From the NCBI GenBank assembly GCA_041398605.1, contig JAWKUK010000010.1, forward strand, positions 186,001-250,000: a stretch of DNA of 64,000 nt, in the 5' to 3' direction. This DNA is from JAWKUK01 sp041398605 (GTDB lineage Bacteria > Planctomycetota > UBA1135 > GCA-002686595). The notes under the pieces are model-generated. The model saw only the letters and a program-made list of their open reading frames with translations. It was not told the DNA's origin and searched no databases. Shown here piece by piece: positions 52,971-61,709 of the stretch (positions within the stretch are counted from its first letter, which is position 1; the number at the start of each line of letters is the position of its first letter). A program made the position numbers and the translations under genes.

Positions 52971-54004
52971 CTGTGCGCGTCGACCTTCACCTTGCCGCGG
53001 AACGTCCAGTACACGATGCCTGTGTAGGTCAGCACGCACGGCATGCCGATCGCAGCGATCAGCAGCATGATCTCCAGCGTCTTCGTCGATGAGGCCGCGT
53101 TTGTGATCGTGAGGCTGTGGGCTGCGGGGGAGACGCTGCTCGTGACGAGGTTCGGGAAGAGCGCGACGCCGAGCAGCGCGACGAAGGCGGCGACCGTCGC
53201 GCACGACGCGGCGAAGGCGAGGCCCGCGCGGCGCGCGCGCAGCGCGAGGCCGATGCCAGCGACGGTGATCAGGTTGACCGCGGGGATGGCCCAGAGCGCC
53301 GGATAGTGCGCGAGGTTGGCGGTCGCGGTCGGGACCGTCGTGAGCGCGACGGCGCTCGCGACGACAAACGAGGCGATGAAGATCCCGTAGGCGATGCGGA
53401 TGCGCGGCAGGACGCGCCCTTGCAGCGCGCCCTCTGTCTTCAGATACAGATAGAGCGCGCCGTGCAGCGCGAAGAGCGCGACGGCCAGGACCCCGGCCAT
53501 CACCGTGAAGGGGTGCAGGAGGTCGATGAACGTGCCCGTGAACTCGTGCCGCTCGTCCAGCGGGATGCCGCGCATGGTGTTCCCGACGGCGACGCCAAAG
53601 AGGAACGTCGCGAGGACCGAGCTGCCGAAGAAGACGAGGTCCCATGACCCGCGCCAGATGGGGGACTTGCGCTTGCTGCGGAACTCGATCGAGACCGCGC
53701 GTAGCACGAGCGCGAACAGGACCAAGAACAGCGCGTCGTAGAAGGCCGAGAATACGGTCGCGTACGCCTCGGGGAACGCCGCGAAGAGCGCGCCGCCGAA
53801 CGTGACGAGCCAGACCTCGTTGCCGTCCCACAGGGGGCCGATGGAGTTGAGCACGAGGCGCCGCTCGGCGTCGGTCCTGGCGACGAACGGCTGCAGCATG
53901 CCGACGCCGAGGTCGAAGCCGTCCAGGATCGCGTACCCGGTCAAGAGCACGCCGAGGAGCCCGAACCAGATCAGCGCGAGGGTCTCGGGGGCGAGGCCAG
54001 TCAT
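52964..54004 (-). CDS. cydB: Cytochrome bd oxidase subunit II
   Basis: The 346-residue membrane subunit of the quinol:O2 oxidoreductase bd type, with about eight to nine helices. Family motifs: TGYAILDGFDLGVGMLQPFVART, RRLVLNSIGPLWDGNEVWLVTFGGALFAAFPEAYATVFSAFY, and AVSIEFRSKRKSPIWRG. The ATG at 54004 overlaps the cydA stop (ATGA), so both subunits are coupled. It shares 7 bp of stop region with the convergent TraG-like gene. No cydX or cydDC in the window. Confidence 0.94.
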   Translation of the reverse strand: MTGLAPETLALIWFGLLGVLLTGYAILDGFDLGVGMLQPFVARTDAERRLVLNSIGPLWDGNEVWLVTFGGALFAAFPEAYATVFSAFYDALFLVLFALVLRAVSIEFRSKRKSPIWRGSWDLVFFGSSVLATFLFGVAVGNTMRGIPLDERHEFTGTFIDLLHPFTVMAGVLAVALFALHGALYLYLKTEGALQGRVLPRIRIAYGIFIASFVVASAVALTTVPTATANLAHYPALWAIPAVNLITVAGIGLALRARRAGLAFAASCATVAAFVALLGVALFPNLVTSSVSPAAHSLTITNAASSTKTLEIMLLIAAIGMPCVLTYTGIVYWTFRGKVKVDAHSY

Positions 54005-55542
54005 TGCGCGCCCCCGCGTTGCGTCGTCGCCGCGTCGAGGGCAGCGGCTGCGTTGGGTGAGCGCGGGTCCGGCGCGTCGCCGTCATCCGGCTCGGCCGGC
54101 CCGTGCTGGATCTTGTCGTGGAGCAGGAAGACCCAGAGGGCGCCGAGCAGCAGGTACAAGAGCCCGAAGAGCACGATCGAGCGTACGACTTGCTCCGAGC
54201 GCACAGCGCGGCTCACGCCCGCGGTCGTCGCGAGGCCTGCGATCCGGGTCACGCCGTCGGCGTCGGCGACTGTTTGGTATTCGATGAAGCCGTCGGCGTC
54301 GCGGCGCGGCGCGCCGGCGTCGTCACGGGCGATCGTCGGGTGGACGATCCAAGGCTGGCGCCCTGTCTCGGCCGCGATCCAGCCGGTCTGGTTGGCGAGG
54401 ACCGCGGGGATGACCGCGAACACGAACACCCACAAGAGCCAGCGCGAAGAGAACAGGGTCCCACGGCGCAGGCGCCAGGTCGCGAAGAGGCAGAGCGCGA
54501 TGAAGAACACGCCGCAGCCGACCATGACGTGATAGGTCAGGAAGGGGATCAGCGCGCGCGGGCGGTGCTCTGGCCGGAACGCGTCGAGGCCGAGCACGGG
54601 CGTCGTCAGGTCTTCGTGCAGGAGCAGGCTCAGCCCGCTGGGCAACGTCAGCGCGCCGCGCAGGGTCTGCGCTTCGTCGTCGGGCAGGCCAGCGAGCGCG
54701 AGCGGCGCGCCGCCTGTCGTCGTCTCGTAGAGGCCCTCGAACGCGGCGAGCTTTGCGGGCTGGTGCTCGTACACCATTTTCGCTTGCAGGTGTCCGCTGA
54801 AGGCCAGCGCCACGGAGGACACGAGCGCCAGGCCGAGCGCGCCACGGAAGCTCCGGCGGGCGAAGTCGAGGTGGCGGCGGCGCAGCAAGTACCAGGCGCT
54901 GATCGACATGACGAAGAACGCGCCGAGCACGAACGCGGCGAGCCACACGTGCACGAGCCTGTGCAGCGTCGAGGGATTGAGCACCATCGCCCAGAAGTCC
55001 GTGACTTCGGCGCGCATCATCGTCTCGCCTGCGACGACCCATGGCGCGCCGTCCCGCAGGATCGGGACGATGTGCGACCCCGCGGGGGTCTGCTGCCACG
55101 AGTTGGCGATGACGATCCAGACGCTCGAGAAGATCGAGCCTAGCGCGACCATGATCGTCGAGAAGAAGTGCAGCCGCGGCGAGATGCGGTCCCAGCCAAA
55201 GACGAGCAGCGCGAGGAAGCCGGACTCAAGGAAGAAGGCGAAGATGCCCTCTGCCGCGAGCGCGCTGCCGAAGACGTCGCCGACGAACCGCGAGTACGTG
55301 GACCAGTTCGTGCCGAACTCGAACTCCATGACGATGCCGGTCGCGACACCGATGCCGAAGTTGAGGGCGAAGACCTTGGTCCAGAAGCGCGCTGCGCGCT
55401 CGTAGGCCCTGTCCTTCGTCCACACCCATCGTCCGTCGAGGTAGACGAGGACGATCCCGAGCCCGATGGTGAGGGGCGGGAACAGGTAGTGGAACATGAT
55501 CGTCAGTGCGAACTGAATCCGTGACAGCAGCAGGACATCCAT
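54001..55542 (-). CDS. cydA: Cytochrome bd oxidase subunit I
   Basis: The 513-residue heme subunit of cytochrome bd. It starts MDVLLLSRIQFALTIMFHYLFPPLTIGLG (heme His in FHYLFPP), and has WTKVFALNFGIGVATGIVMEFEFGTNW, ANSWQQTPAG and TGWIAAETGRQPW. The quinol loop looks short rather than the long enterobacterial insert. ATG 55542. It ends in a Pro/Asp/Ala-rich tail (from about 480). The operon cydAB follows the clpC gene on the same strand, separated by the large inverted repeat. Confidence 0.95.
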   Translation of the reverse strand: MDVLLLSRIQFALTIMFHYLFPPLTIGLGIVLVYLDGRWVWTKDRAYERAARFWTKVFALNFGIGVATGIVMEFEFGTNWSTYSRFVGDVFGSALAAEGIFAFFLESGFLALLVFGWDRISPRLHFFSTIMVALGSIFSSVWIVIANSWQQTPAGSHIVPILRDGAPWVVAGETMMRAEVTDFWAMVLNPSTLHRLVHVWLAAFVLGAFFVMSISAWYLLRRRHLDFARRSFRGALGLALVSSVALAFSGHLQAKMVYEHQPAKLAAFEGLYETTTGGAPLALAGLPDDEAQTLRGALTLPSGLSLLLHEDLTTPVLGLDAFRPEHRPRALIPFLTYHVMVGCGVFFIALCLFATWRLRRGTLFSSRWLLWVFVFAVIPAVLANQTGWIAAETGRQPWIVHPTIARDDAGAPRRDADGFIEYQTVADADGVTRIAGLATTAGVSRAVRSEQVVRSIVLFGLLYLLLGALWVFLLHDKIQHGPAEPDDGDAPDPRSPNAAAALDAATTQRGGAQ

Positions 55543-55685
55543 GACGGGGTGATCATGGCGCGAGCGCGTCGCGGTGACCTCCGCGGATCGGAGATTCGAC
55601 CGAGGGCTCCGCCCTTTCCGCGACCCGCGGTCGCAAGCCACCCGTCGCGATGTCGAGCGTGCCCTCCGAGACACTCCCACCACGC

Positions 55686-55761
55686 GCGCCGGGCCGTGTA
55701 CGCTGCGAGGGTTAGGTCCCGGGTAAGGTACCTAACCCTCGCAGCGCACACGGCCCGGCGC
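55686..55761. repeat. 32-bp inverted repeat with 12-nt spacer
   Basis: Two 32-bp arms (55686-55717 and 55730-55761) are complementary except for one position (A at 55700 against C at 55747). The 12-nt spacer is CCCGGGTAAGGT. It lies in the 271-bp gap between clpC (ending 55814) and cydA (starting 55542), both on the minus strand. It would form a very stable RNA hairpin but has no T-run on either side. It could be a terminator/attenuator, a palindromic small mobile element (REP/MITE-like), or a regulatory RNA. Confidence 0.9.
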
Positions 55762-55813
55762 AGCCAGCCCCCTCATTCGCGGGCGCTGGCGCCGATCCAG
55801 CCTTGGGCGTGGT

Positions 55814-58333
55814 TCAGACGCTCGCAGGCTCGGGCTTCGGCTCCGGCGCGTTGTCGAGGAAGATCAGCGTCGCTTCGCCGTTCTCCGTGCCCGCGTCGAT
55901 CCAGACCGTCTTCGCGGTCTCGAACTTGCCGCGCAACAGGTGCTCGGCCAGCGGGTCCTCGATGTGGCGCTCGATCGCGCGGCGCAACGGGCGCGCGCCG
56001 TACTCCTCGTGGAAGCCCTTCTTGATGAGGAAGTCGAGGGCCTCCGTCGTGAGCTCGATCGTGATCTCGTGCTCCTTCAGGCGACCGCGGACCTCGTCGA
56101 GTTGCAGGTGCACGATGCGCTGCAGGTCCGAGTGGCTCAGCGGGTTGAAGACCACGCACTCGTCGACCCGGTTCAGGAACTCGGGACGGAAGTGGCGCTC
56201 GACCTCGATCATCACGTCCGACTTCATGCGCTTGCGCTTGTCGACCTCGTCCGTGGAGGCCTGGTCGAAGCGCCCGAAGCCGAGCTTCGCGCCCGACTTC
56301 ATCGCGTGCGAGCCCAGGTTGCTCGTCATGATGAGGATGACGTTCTTGAAGTCGATGTGACGGCCGAACGAGTCGGTCAAGCGACCCTCCTCCATGATCT
56401 GGAGGAGCATGTTGAACACGTCCGGGTGCGCCTTCTCGATCTCGTCGAGCAGCACCACCGAGTAGGGGCGACGACGCACCTTCTCCGTGAGTTGGCCGCC
56501 CTCCTCGTAGCCGACGTACCCGGGGGGCGCGCCGACGAGGCGGGAAGCGTTGTGCTTCTCCATGTACTCGCTCATGTCCATGGTGATGACGGCGTCCTCG
56601 TCACCGAACATGAACTTCGCGAGCTGCTTGCAGAGGTACGTCTTGCCCACGCCCGACGGGCCGAGGAACAAGAACGTGCCCATCGGGCGGCGCGGGTCCT
56701 TCAGGCCCGAGCGCGAGCGGCGTACCGAGCGCGCGATCGCCTTGATCGCGTCGTCCTGGTGGATGACCACCCGACCGAGCTCGTCCTCCATCTGGAGCAG
56801 ACGGTCGGCCTCGGCCTTCTCGAGGCGCGTCAGCGGGATGCCCGTCATCTTCGAGACGGTCTCTTGGATCACGTCGGCCGTGACCTCGCCGACCTGCTCC
56901 TTCTCCTGCTGCTCCTTGCGCCACTTCTCCTGGACCTCTTCGCGCTTCTTCTTGAGCTGATACGCGCGGTCGCGCACCTCAGCGGCGCGCTCGAAGTCCT
57001 GGCCCGTGACGGCCTCGTCCTTCTCCTTCTCGAGGCGCTCGATCTCCTCGGTGATCTGGCGCAGGTCCGGCGGCGGGACCATCGCCTTGATGCGGACGCG
57101 CGCGCCCGCCTCGTCCATCACGTCGATCGCCTTGTCGGGCAGGAAACGGTTGTTGATGTAGCGGTTCGACAGCTCGACGGCCGTCGCGAGCGCCTCGTCC
57201 GTGTAGGACACACGGTGGTGCGCCTCGTAGCGGTCGCGCAGGCCCTTGAGGATCGCGAGCGCCTGCTCGGCGGTCGGCGGCTCGACGTTGACGGCCTGGA
57301 AACGACGCTCGAGCGCGCCGTCCTTCTCGATGTGCTTGCGGTACTCGTCGAGGGTCGTCGCGCCGATGCACTGGATCTCGCCGCGCGACAGCGCCGGCTT
57401 CAGCACGTTCGACGCGTCGATCGCGCCCTCGGCGCCGCCCGCCCCGACGAGCGTGTGCAGCTCGTCGATGAACAGGACGACGTCCTTGACGCGGCGCACC
57501 TCGGTCATCACGGCCTTGATGCGCTCCTCGAACTGGCCACGGTACTTCGTGCCGGCGACCATGAGCGCCAGGTCGAGCACGACGATGCGCTTGCCGCGCA
57601 GGATCTCCGGCACCGTGCCGTCGATGATCTGCTGGGCGAGGCCTTCGACGATGGCCGTCTTGCCGACGCCGGGCTCACCCAGGAGCACCGGGTTGTTCTT
57701 CGTACGGCGCGACAGGATCTGGATGACGCGCTCGATCTCGTTCTCGCGGCCGATCACGACGTCGAGCTTGCCTTCAGCGGCGAGCTCCGTCAGGTCGCGG
57801 CCGAAGCTGTCGAGGGCGGGCGTCTTACTCTTCGAATTCGACGGGCTGGGACTGTCCTCACTCACCGAAGTCTCCTCATCCTCTTCGTCGGATGTGTCGG
57901 CGCCGAGGAAGTCGAGGACCTCCTCACGCACGTCCTCGAGCTTGACGCCGAGGTTCAAGAGCACTTGGGCGGCGATGCCCTCGTTCTCTTTGATCAGCCC
58001 GAGCAGAAGGTGCTCGGTGCCGATGTAGTTATGGCCGAGGTTGCCCGCCTCTTCCATGGAGAGTTCGAGCACCTTCTTCGCACGGGGAGTGAACGGAAGC
58101 TGGCCCATCGTCACCATGGACGGGCCCGTCTTCACAATCTTCTCGACCTCCATGCGGATCTTGTTCAGGTCGATCCCCATGTTCTTGAGGACGTTGGCGG
58201 CGACGCCGCTGCCCTCTTGCACGAGGCCGAGCAGGACATGCTCGGTGCCGAGGTACTCGTGGTTGAACCGCTGCGCCTCTTGGCGTGCGAGGTTCATCAC
58301 TTTCTTGGCGCGGTCGGTGAATCGATCGAACAT
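55814..58333 (-). CDS. clpC: AAA+ protease chaperone ClpC
   Basis: An 839-residue double-AAA+ unfoldase of the Clp protease. N-terminal Clp repeats (FDRFTDRAKKVMNLARQEA..., residues 1-150) lead to AAA1 with GEPGVGKTAIVEGLA and LDLALMVAGTKYRGQFEERI. A middle domain with a UVR motif follows (DFERAAEVRDRAYQLKKKR), then AAA2 with GPSGVGKTYLCKQLA, DMSEYMEKHNASRLVGAPPGYVGYEEGG and GFGR. These mark it as ClpC rather than ClpB or ClpA. ATG 58333. The adjacent upstream gene is mcsA, as in the Gram-positive ctsR-mcsAB-clpC operon, but ctsR and mcsB are absent here. Confidence 0.96.
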   Translation of the reverse strand: MFDRFTDRAKKVMNLARQEAQRFNHEYLGTEHVLLGLVQEGSGVAANVLKNMGIDLNKIRMEVEKIVKTGPSMVTMGQLPFTPRAKKVLELSMEEAGNLGHNYIGTEHLLLGLIKENEGIAAQVLLNLGVKLEDVREEVLDFLGADTSDEEDEETSVSEDSPSPSNSKSKTPALDSFGRDLTELAAEGKLDVVIGRENEIERVIQILSRRTKNNPVLLGEPGVGKTAIVEGLAQQIIDGTVPEILRGKRIVVLDLALMVAGTKYRGQFEERIKAVMTEVRRVKDVVLFIDELHTLVGAGGAEGAIDASNVLKPALSRGEIQCIGATTLDEYRKHIEKDGALERRFQAVNVEPPTAEQALAILKGLRDRYEAHHRVSYTDEALATAVELSNRYINNRFLPDKAIDVMDEAGARVRIKAMVPPPDLRQITEEIERLEKEKDEAVTGQDFERAAEVRDRAYQLKKKREEVQEKWRKEQQEKEQVGEVTADVIQETVSKMTGIPLTRLEKAEADRLLQMEDELGRVVIHQDDAIKAIARSVRRSRSGLKDPRRPMGTFLFLGPSGVGKTYLCKQLAKFMFGDEDAVITMDMSEYMEKHNASRLVGAPPGYVGYEEGGQLTEKVRRRPYSVVLLDEIEKAHPDVFNMLLQIMEEGRLTDSFGRHIDFKNVILIMTSNLGSHAMKSGAKLGFGRFDQASTDEVDKRKRMKSDVMIEVERHFRPEFLNRVDECVVFNPLSHSDLQRIVHLQLDEVRGRLKEHEITIELTTEALDFLIKKGFHEEYGARPLRRAIERHIEDPLAEHLLRGKFETAKTVWIDAGTENGEATLIFLDNAPEPKPEPASV

Positions 58334-58452
58334 GGGCTGACTCGTGCTTGGTTCGCGGTGGTGCGGTGCGAGGCGCGTCTTCGGAGGGCCCGGACGGACC
58401 CGCGGGGGGACCAGAGGGCCGGTCTCCCGGAACCCTGTGGGTTCTCCATCAT

Positions 58453-58467
58453 CGACCTTCAAGGTCG
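58453..58467. promoter_or_regulatory. 15-bp palindrome upstream of clpC
   Basis: A perfect dyad CGACCTT-C-AAGGTCG sits 120 bp before the clpC start, in the 272-bp gap after mcsA. A compact 7-bp dyad of this sort is a reasonable repressor site or short terminator stem for mcsA. It does not match CIRCE, and the tandem GGTCAAA pattern of CtsR is not seen, so the binder is unknown. Confidence 0.4.
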
Positions 58468-58605
58468 CTGAGTTGACCGCTTCGGTGGGAAGGCAGAAAA
58501 GATTGCCCCATGGGGGGCGCGCGACCGCCTCCGGAGGGTCGTGCAGGATGACGATCCGATCGCCCCGGCACCAGCCCAGAGCGCCCGGAGTGGTCCCTGG
58601 CTCGC

Positions 58606-59205
58606 TCAGACCGTGCGTTCCGCCGCTGCCGCGTCGCCAGGCGTCGTCTTCCCGGGGCCCGCGTCGCCAGGCGCCGCGCTCGCGGTCGTCGTGGCCTCGA
58701 AGCGCTGCAGCTCATCGCGCAGCCGCGCCGCCTCTTCAAACGCCTCGGCGGCGATGGCGCGGGACAGGGAGGCGCGCAGCTCCTCGAGGCGCCGGGTGCG
58801 CTCAAAGGCGCGCTCGTCGACGCCCGGCAGGCGGCCCACGTGCTGGCCGGCGCCGTGCATGCGCTCCAGCAGCTCGTCGAGGTAATCAGCGAAGGTCTCG
58901 TAGCAACGCTGGCACCCGACCCGCCCGCGGCGCCGCAGCTCGTCCAGCGAGGTGCCGCACCCGTCACAAGAGCGCGTCGGCTTCTTCTTGGTCGCCTTGA
59001 CGGCGGAGAGCTGAAGCAGCTTCCAGACCTCGTCGATCGTCGTCTTGACCTGCGCTTGCTGGCTCGGCAGGCCTGACTTCTGCGCGCAGACCTCGCACAT
59101 GTGGTGCGTGGTGATGTCGTTCGAGGCATGTCCCGGCGCAACGAAGTGCCGCACTTCGTCGATGTGGACGGTCGCCGATTCCTTTTCGCAGCGCTGACAG
59201 AGCAT
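58606..59205 (-). CDS. mcsA: McsA-like zinc-finger/UVR protein
   Basis: A 199-residue protein with the McsA layout: CxxC pairs (CQRC at 3-6, CEVC near 37-40, CDGC near 80, CQRC near 98) and a C-terminal UVR motif (LEELRASLSRAIAAEAFEEAARLRDELQ). McsA activates the arginine kinase McsB and senses metals and oxidants in Bacillus. Here it precedes clpC by 272 bp, but no mcsB is in the window, so it may be a direct ClpC adaptor. ATG 59205. The extreme C-terminus is low-complexity. Confidence 0.85.
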   Translation of the reverse strand: MLCQRCEKESATVHIDEVRHFVAPGHASNDITTHHMCEVCAQKSGLPSQQAQVKTTIDEVWKLLQLSAVKATKKKPTRSCDGCGTSLDELRRRGRVGCQRCYETFADYLDELLERMHGAGQHVGRLPGVDERAFERTRRLEELRASLSRAIAAEAFEEAARLRDELQRFEATTTASAAPGDAGPGKTTPGDAAAAERTV

Positions 59206-59258
59206 GGTTTGGGTTGGCGTGAGCGCCGGATGAGGTGTAGTCCCGAATCCCCGAGACG

Positions 59259-60761
59259 TCAACCGGTAGAGCCGCGGCCCGTGTCTCCATCGGGGGGCGG
59301 CAGCGCGGCTCGGAAGGCCTGGGCCCGGGCCTCGAAGTTCGGCCAGGCGTCGAAGGACGCGCAGGCCGGGGAGAACAGGAGGGTCCCTCCATGGGGCGTC
59401 CCCGCCAATCCGCGCTGGGTCGCGGCGAGCAGGTCGTCCGCTCGCTCGTAGCGCGCGCCGGCCGCAGCGCACGCGTCCGCGAGGGCCTCGGCCGCCGCCC
59501 CGAATACGACGGCCAGCGCGCCCCGGGCCGCGAGGGCCTCCGCGAGGCCGTCCAGCGCCAAGTCGCGCTTCGCCGCGCCCCCGAGCAGCACGGTCAGTGG
59601 CCCCGCGGTCGCCGGCGGCAGCCCCTCGAGGGCCGCGAGCGTCGAGTCGGGGGTCGTCGAGACACCGTTGTCGATCACGCGCACGCCGCCCCGCACGCCG
59701 AGCTCTTCGACGCGGTGGGGGAGCCCGACCAGCCCGCCGACGCGCGCGGCGAGGTCGCCCGCCGAGACGCCCATGCGGCGCGCCGCAGCGAGCGCCGCGA
59801 GGACGTTCGCGCGCTGGAAGAGCCCCGGCACGGCGAGGTCCGCGACGCGCCCGAGCACGTCCTCGAAGAGGAGGAAGCGGCCGTCTGCGAGCCGCGCGTG
59901 CGCCCGCGGCAGCGCGTCCGCACCGCCCGCGCGCTCAGCGCCGTCATGGACCAGCACGTCCACTCCGTCCGCCTCGGCGCGGTGGAACGGCGGGCGCCCT
60001 GCGACCTCGCGCGGCAGGAGCGCTGCCCCTCCCGGCGCGACGAGTTCGAGGATCCGGGCCTTCGCGCGCGCGTATTCGGCGAGGTCTCCGTGCCGCTCGA
60101 GGTGGTCGGCGAGCAGGTTCGTGACGATGACGACGCCGGCCGCGCGCGGCAAGGAACCCCGGGGCGGCAGCGCTTCGAGCTGGTACGAGGACAGCTCGAG
60201 CACCACGCGGTCGCGCGGCTCAATGCTGTCGAGCAGCTCGACGAGCGAGCCGCCGATGTTGCCGCCGAGGTGGACCCGGCGCGCGATCGGCGCCAAGAAC
60301 GCGGCCAGCCAGGTCGCCGTCGAGCTCTTGCCTTGGGTGCCTGTCACCGCCACGATCGGCGCCGGGCAGCGTTCGAGGAACAGCGCGACTTCGCTCGTGA
60401 TGCGGGCGCCGGCCTCGCGCGCGCGCCGCAGCCATGGGTTCGAGGGCGGTACGGCGGGGTTGGCTACGACGAGGTCCGCGCCTTCGAAGTCGCGCGCGGT
60501 GTGCTCGCCGAGGTGCACCTCGACGCCGCTGTCCGCGAGCGCCGCGAGGGCGGGCGCGAGGGTCGTGGCGTCGCGCAGGTCCGTCGCCGTGACGTGTGCG
60601 CCTTGGCGCGCCAGCCAGCGGGCTGCCCCGACCCCGCCGCCAAACAGCCCGAGCCCCATCACCGTGACCCGCTTGCCTGCTAGGGCGTCGACCGCTCGCG
60701 CGGGGCGCTCGGGGGACGCCGTTGCCTCGCCCCCTGGCTCGCTCGGTCGCTCGGCGTTCAC
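59259..60761 (-). CDS. murD: UDP-N-acetylmuramoylalanine-D-glutamate ligase MurD
   Basis: Adds D-Glu to UDP-MurNAc-L-Ala in peptidoglycan synthesis. The 500-residue protein has an N-terminal Rossmann-like UMA-binding domain (VTVMGLGLFGGGVGAARWLARQG), the ATP P-loop VTGTQGKSS, NIGGSLVELLD, ELSSYQLE, NLLADHLERHGDLAEYARAKARI, and C-terminal RVEELGVRGGVRVIDNGVSTTPDSTLAAL. The GTG at 60761 overlaps the stop of the PEGA gene (GTGA). As sequenced, a longer frame continues upstream into that gene; I read it as an artefact of the PEGA frameshifts. No other mur genes adjoin. Confidence 0.92.
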   Translation of the reverse strand: MNAERPSEPGGEATASPERPARAVDALAGKRVTVMGLGLFGGGVGAARWLARQGAHVTATDLRDATTLAPALAALADSGVEVHLGEHTARDFEGADLVVANPAVPPSNPWLRRAREAGARITSEVALFLERCPAPIVAVTGTQGKSSTATWLAAFLAPIARRVHLGGNIGGSLVELLDSIEPRDRVVLELSSYQLEALPPRGSLPRAAGVVIVTNLLADHLERHGDLAEYARAKARILELVAPGGAALLPREVAGRPPFHRAEADGVDVLVHDGAERAGGADALPRAHARLADGRFLLFEDVLGRVADLAVPGLFQRANVLAALAAARRMGVSAGDLAARVGGLVGLPHRVEELGVRGGVRVIDNGVSTTPDSTLAALEGLPPATAGPLTVLLGGAAKRDLALDGLAEALAARGALAVVFGAAAEALADACAAAGARYERADDLLAATQRGLAGTPHGGTLLFSPACASFDAWPNFEARAQAFRAALPPPDGDTGRGSTG

Positions 60762-61379
60762 GGGAGCGGCGCTCCGTCGCCGGGGGCGGCTGGCGCTGGC
60801 GCTGGCGCTGGTGTCGCATCGTTGCGAGAGTCTCCGGGGACCCCGGTCCCCCCTGCGCCGCTCGCGCCCCGGCGCGCGCGGCGCTCGTCTGCCGCTGCGC
60901 GCGCAGCGTCGCGCACCTCGCCTGCGCGTTGCACGAACTCCGTCGCGGCGGGAATGGCCTCGATCCCGTCGTCGGGTTCGAGCGCGACGGGGCGAGGACC
61001 ACCCGGTCTTCGAGCCCGAGCGGCAGGATGACCTCGGTGAAGAGGTCCCAGGGGAAGCGCGCGTGCCAGGGGCCGCGATGCGAATGCGCTCGGAATGGGT
61101 GCGGTAGCCGGGCATGTACAGCGACAGCCTGCGCTCGCCGTAGTGCCCGAACGGGTGCTCGAGGGGCGTCCGCCCGATGACGGTCTCGTCGAGCCGCACG
61201 ATCGCGCCCGGCGGCACCGACTCGATCACGAGCATCCGGGTCGGCCGGCAGCCCGCGGTGACGCCGGCGAGGGCTGCAGCCCCGAGCGCGAGGGCCGCCA
61301 GGCGCGCGACGCGACTGGACCTCGGGGCTGAGCCACACGGGGCCGGGCGCGGGTCAAGCTGCTCCGTCATGGCCTCCAT
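60758..61379 (-). pseudogene. PEGA-domain lipoprotein gene with two frameshifts
   Basis: Reads as a lipoprotein of about 207 residues when two bases are restored. Frame one has the signal with lipobox TAGC (LGAAALAGVTAGC) and a PEGA domain (VIESVPPGAIVRLDETVIGRTPL). At the C-run in 61069-61072 the frame must change to continue APWHARFPWDLFTEVILPLGLEDRVVLA, and again at 60989-60992 to reach PVALEPDDGIEAIPAATEFVQRA, then PAPAPAPAAP and the stop that overlaps murD. Each break is repaired by adding one C to a CCCC run. Either a true pseudogene or homopolymer miscounts in the assembly. Confidence 0.78.
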
Positions 61380-61624
61380 CCTGACGATCGCGGCCGCGCG
61401 CTCCAACAGCCGACGTCGCGGAGTCCGATCGAATTCTTGCCTGCGCGGACTTCGCCGGCAGGGGGCGCCGCTCAGGGCCAGCCTCGGGCCCGACGGTCGA
61501 ATCCACTGCCGGATCCGCTCCCGGGACTTCGAGGGCCGCCGGTTCTTCGAGGGCCACCGGTTCCTCAAGGCCCGCCGGTGTTCCTCCGGGCGCAGGCCGT
61601 CGGGACCCTCCCAAAGGTCACGGC

Positions 61625-61702
61625 GAAGGGTCGCCTTGAAGGGTCCCCGCGAAGGGTCCCCGCGAAGGGTCCCCGCGAAGGGTCCCCGCGAAGGGTCCCA
61701 GA
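61625..61702. repeat. 13-bp tandem repeat, six copies, beside tRNA-Ser
   Basis: Six head-to-tail 13-bp units with consensus GAAGGGTCCCCGC. The middle four are exact, the first and last diverge. There are no spacers, so it is not a CRISPR array. The core GAAGGG also forms the arms of the hairpin just downstream (61710-61738), suggesting the array grew from it or shares an origin. Confidence 0.92.
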
Positions 61703-61709
61703 GGGCCCC

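Noticed and set aside
51225..54086. 953-residue antisense frame across the TraG-like gene and the cydB gene region
   Set aside because: It spans two unrelated real genes, has low-complexity composition and no recognisable motif.
59259..61568. Single 769-residue frame joining a PEGA lipoprotein start to MurD
   Set aside because: The middle part of this frame is Arg-rich nonsense, while the other two frames carry sensible PEGA-protein sequence ending in a stop that overlaps a good murD GTG. Two small indels explain the fusion.
61354..61614. 86-residue minus-strand frame with EEPVALEEPAALEVP repeats
   Set aside because: It overlaps the start of the PEGA lipoprotein gene, arises from the 18-bp repeat, has no signal or domain and no good start.
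61625..61702. CRISPR-like array next to tRNA-Ser
   Set aside because: The 13-bp units are directly adjacent with no spacers, and no cas genes are present.
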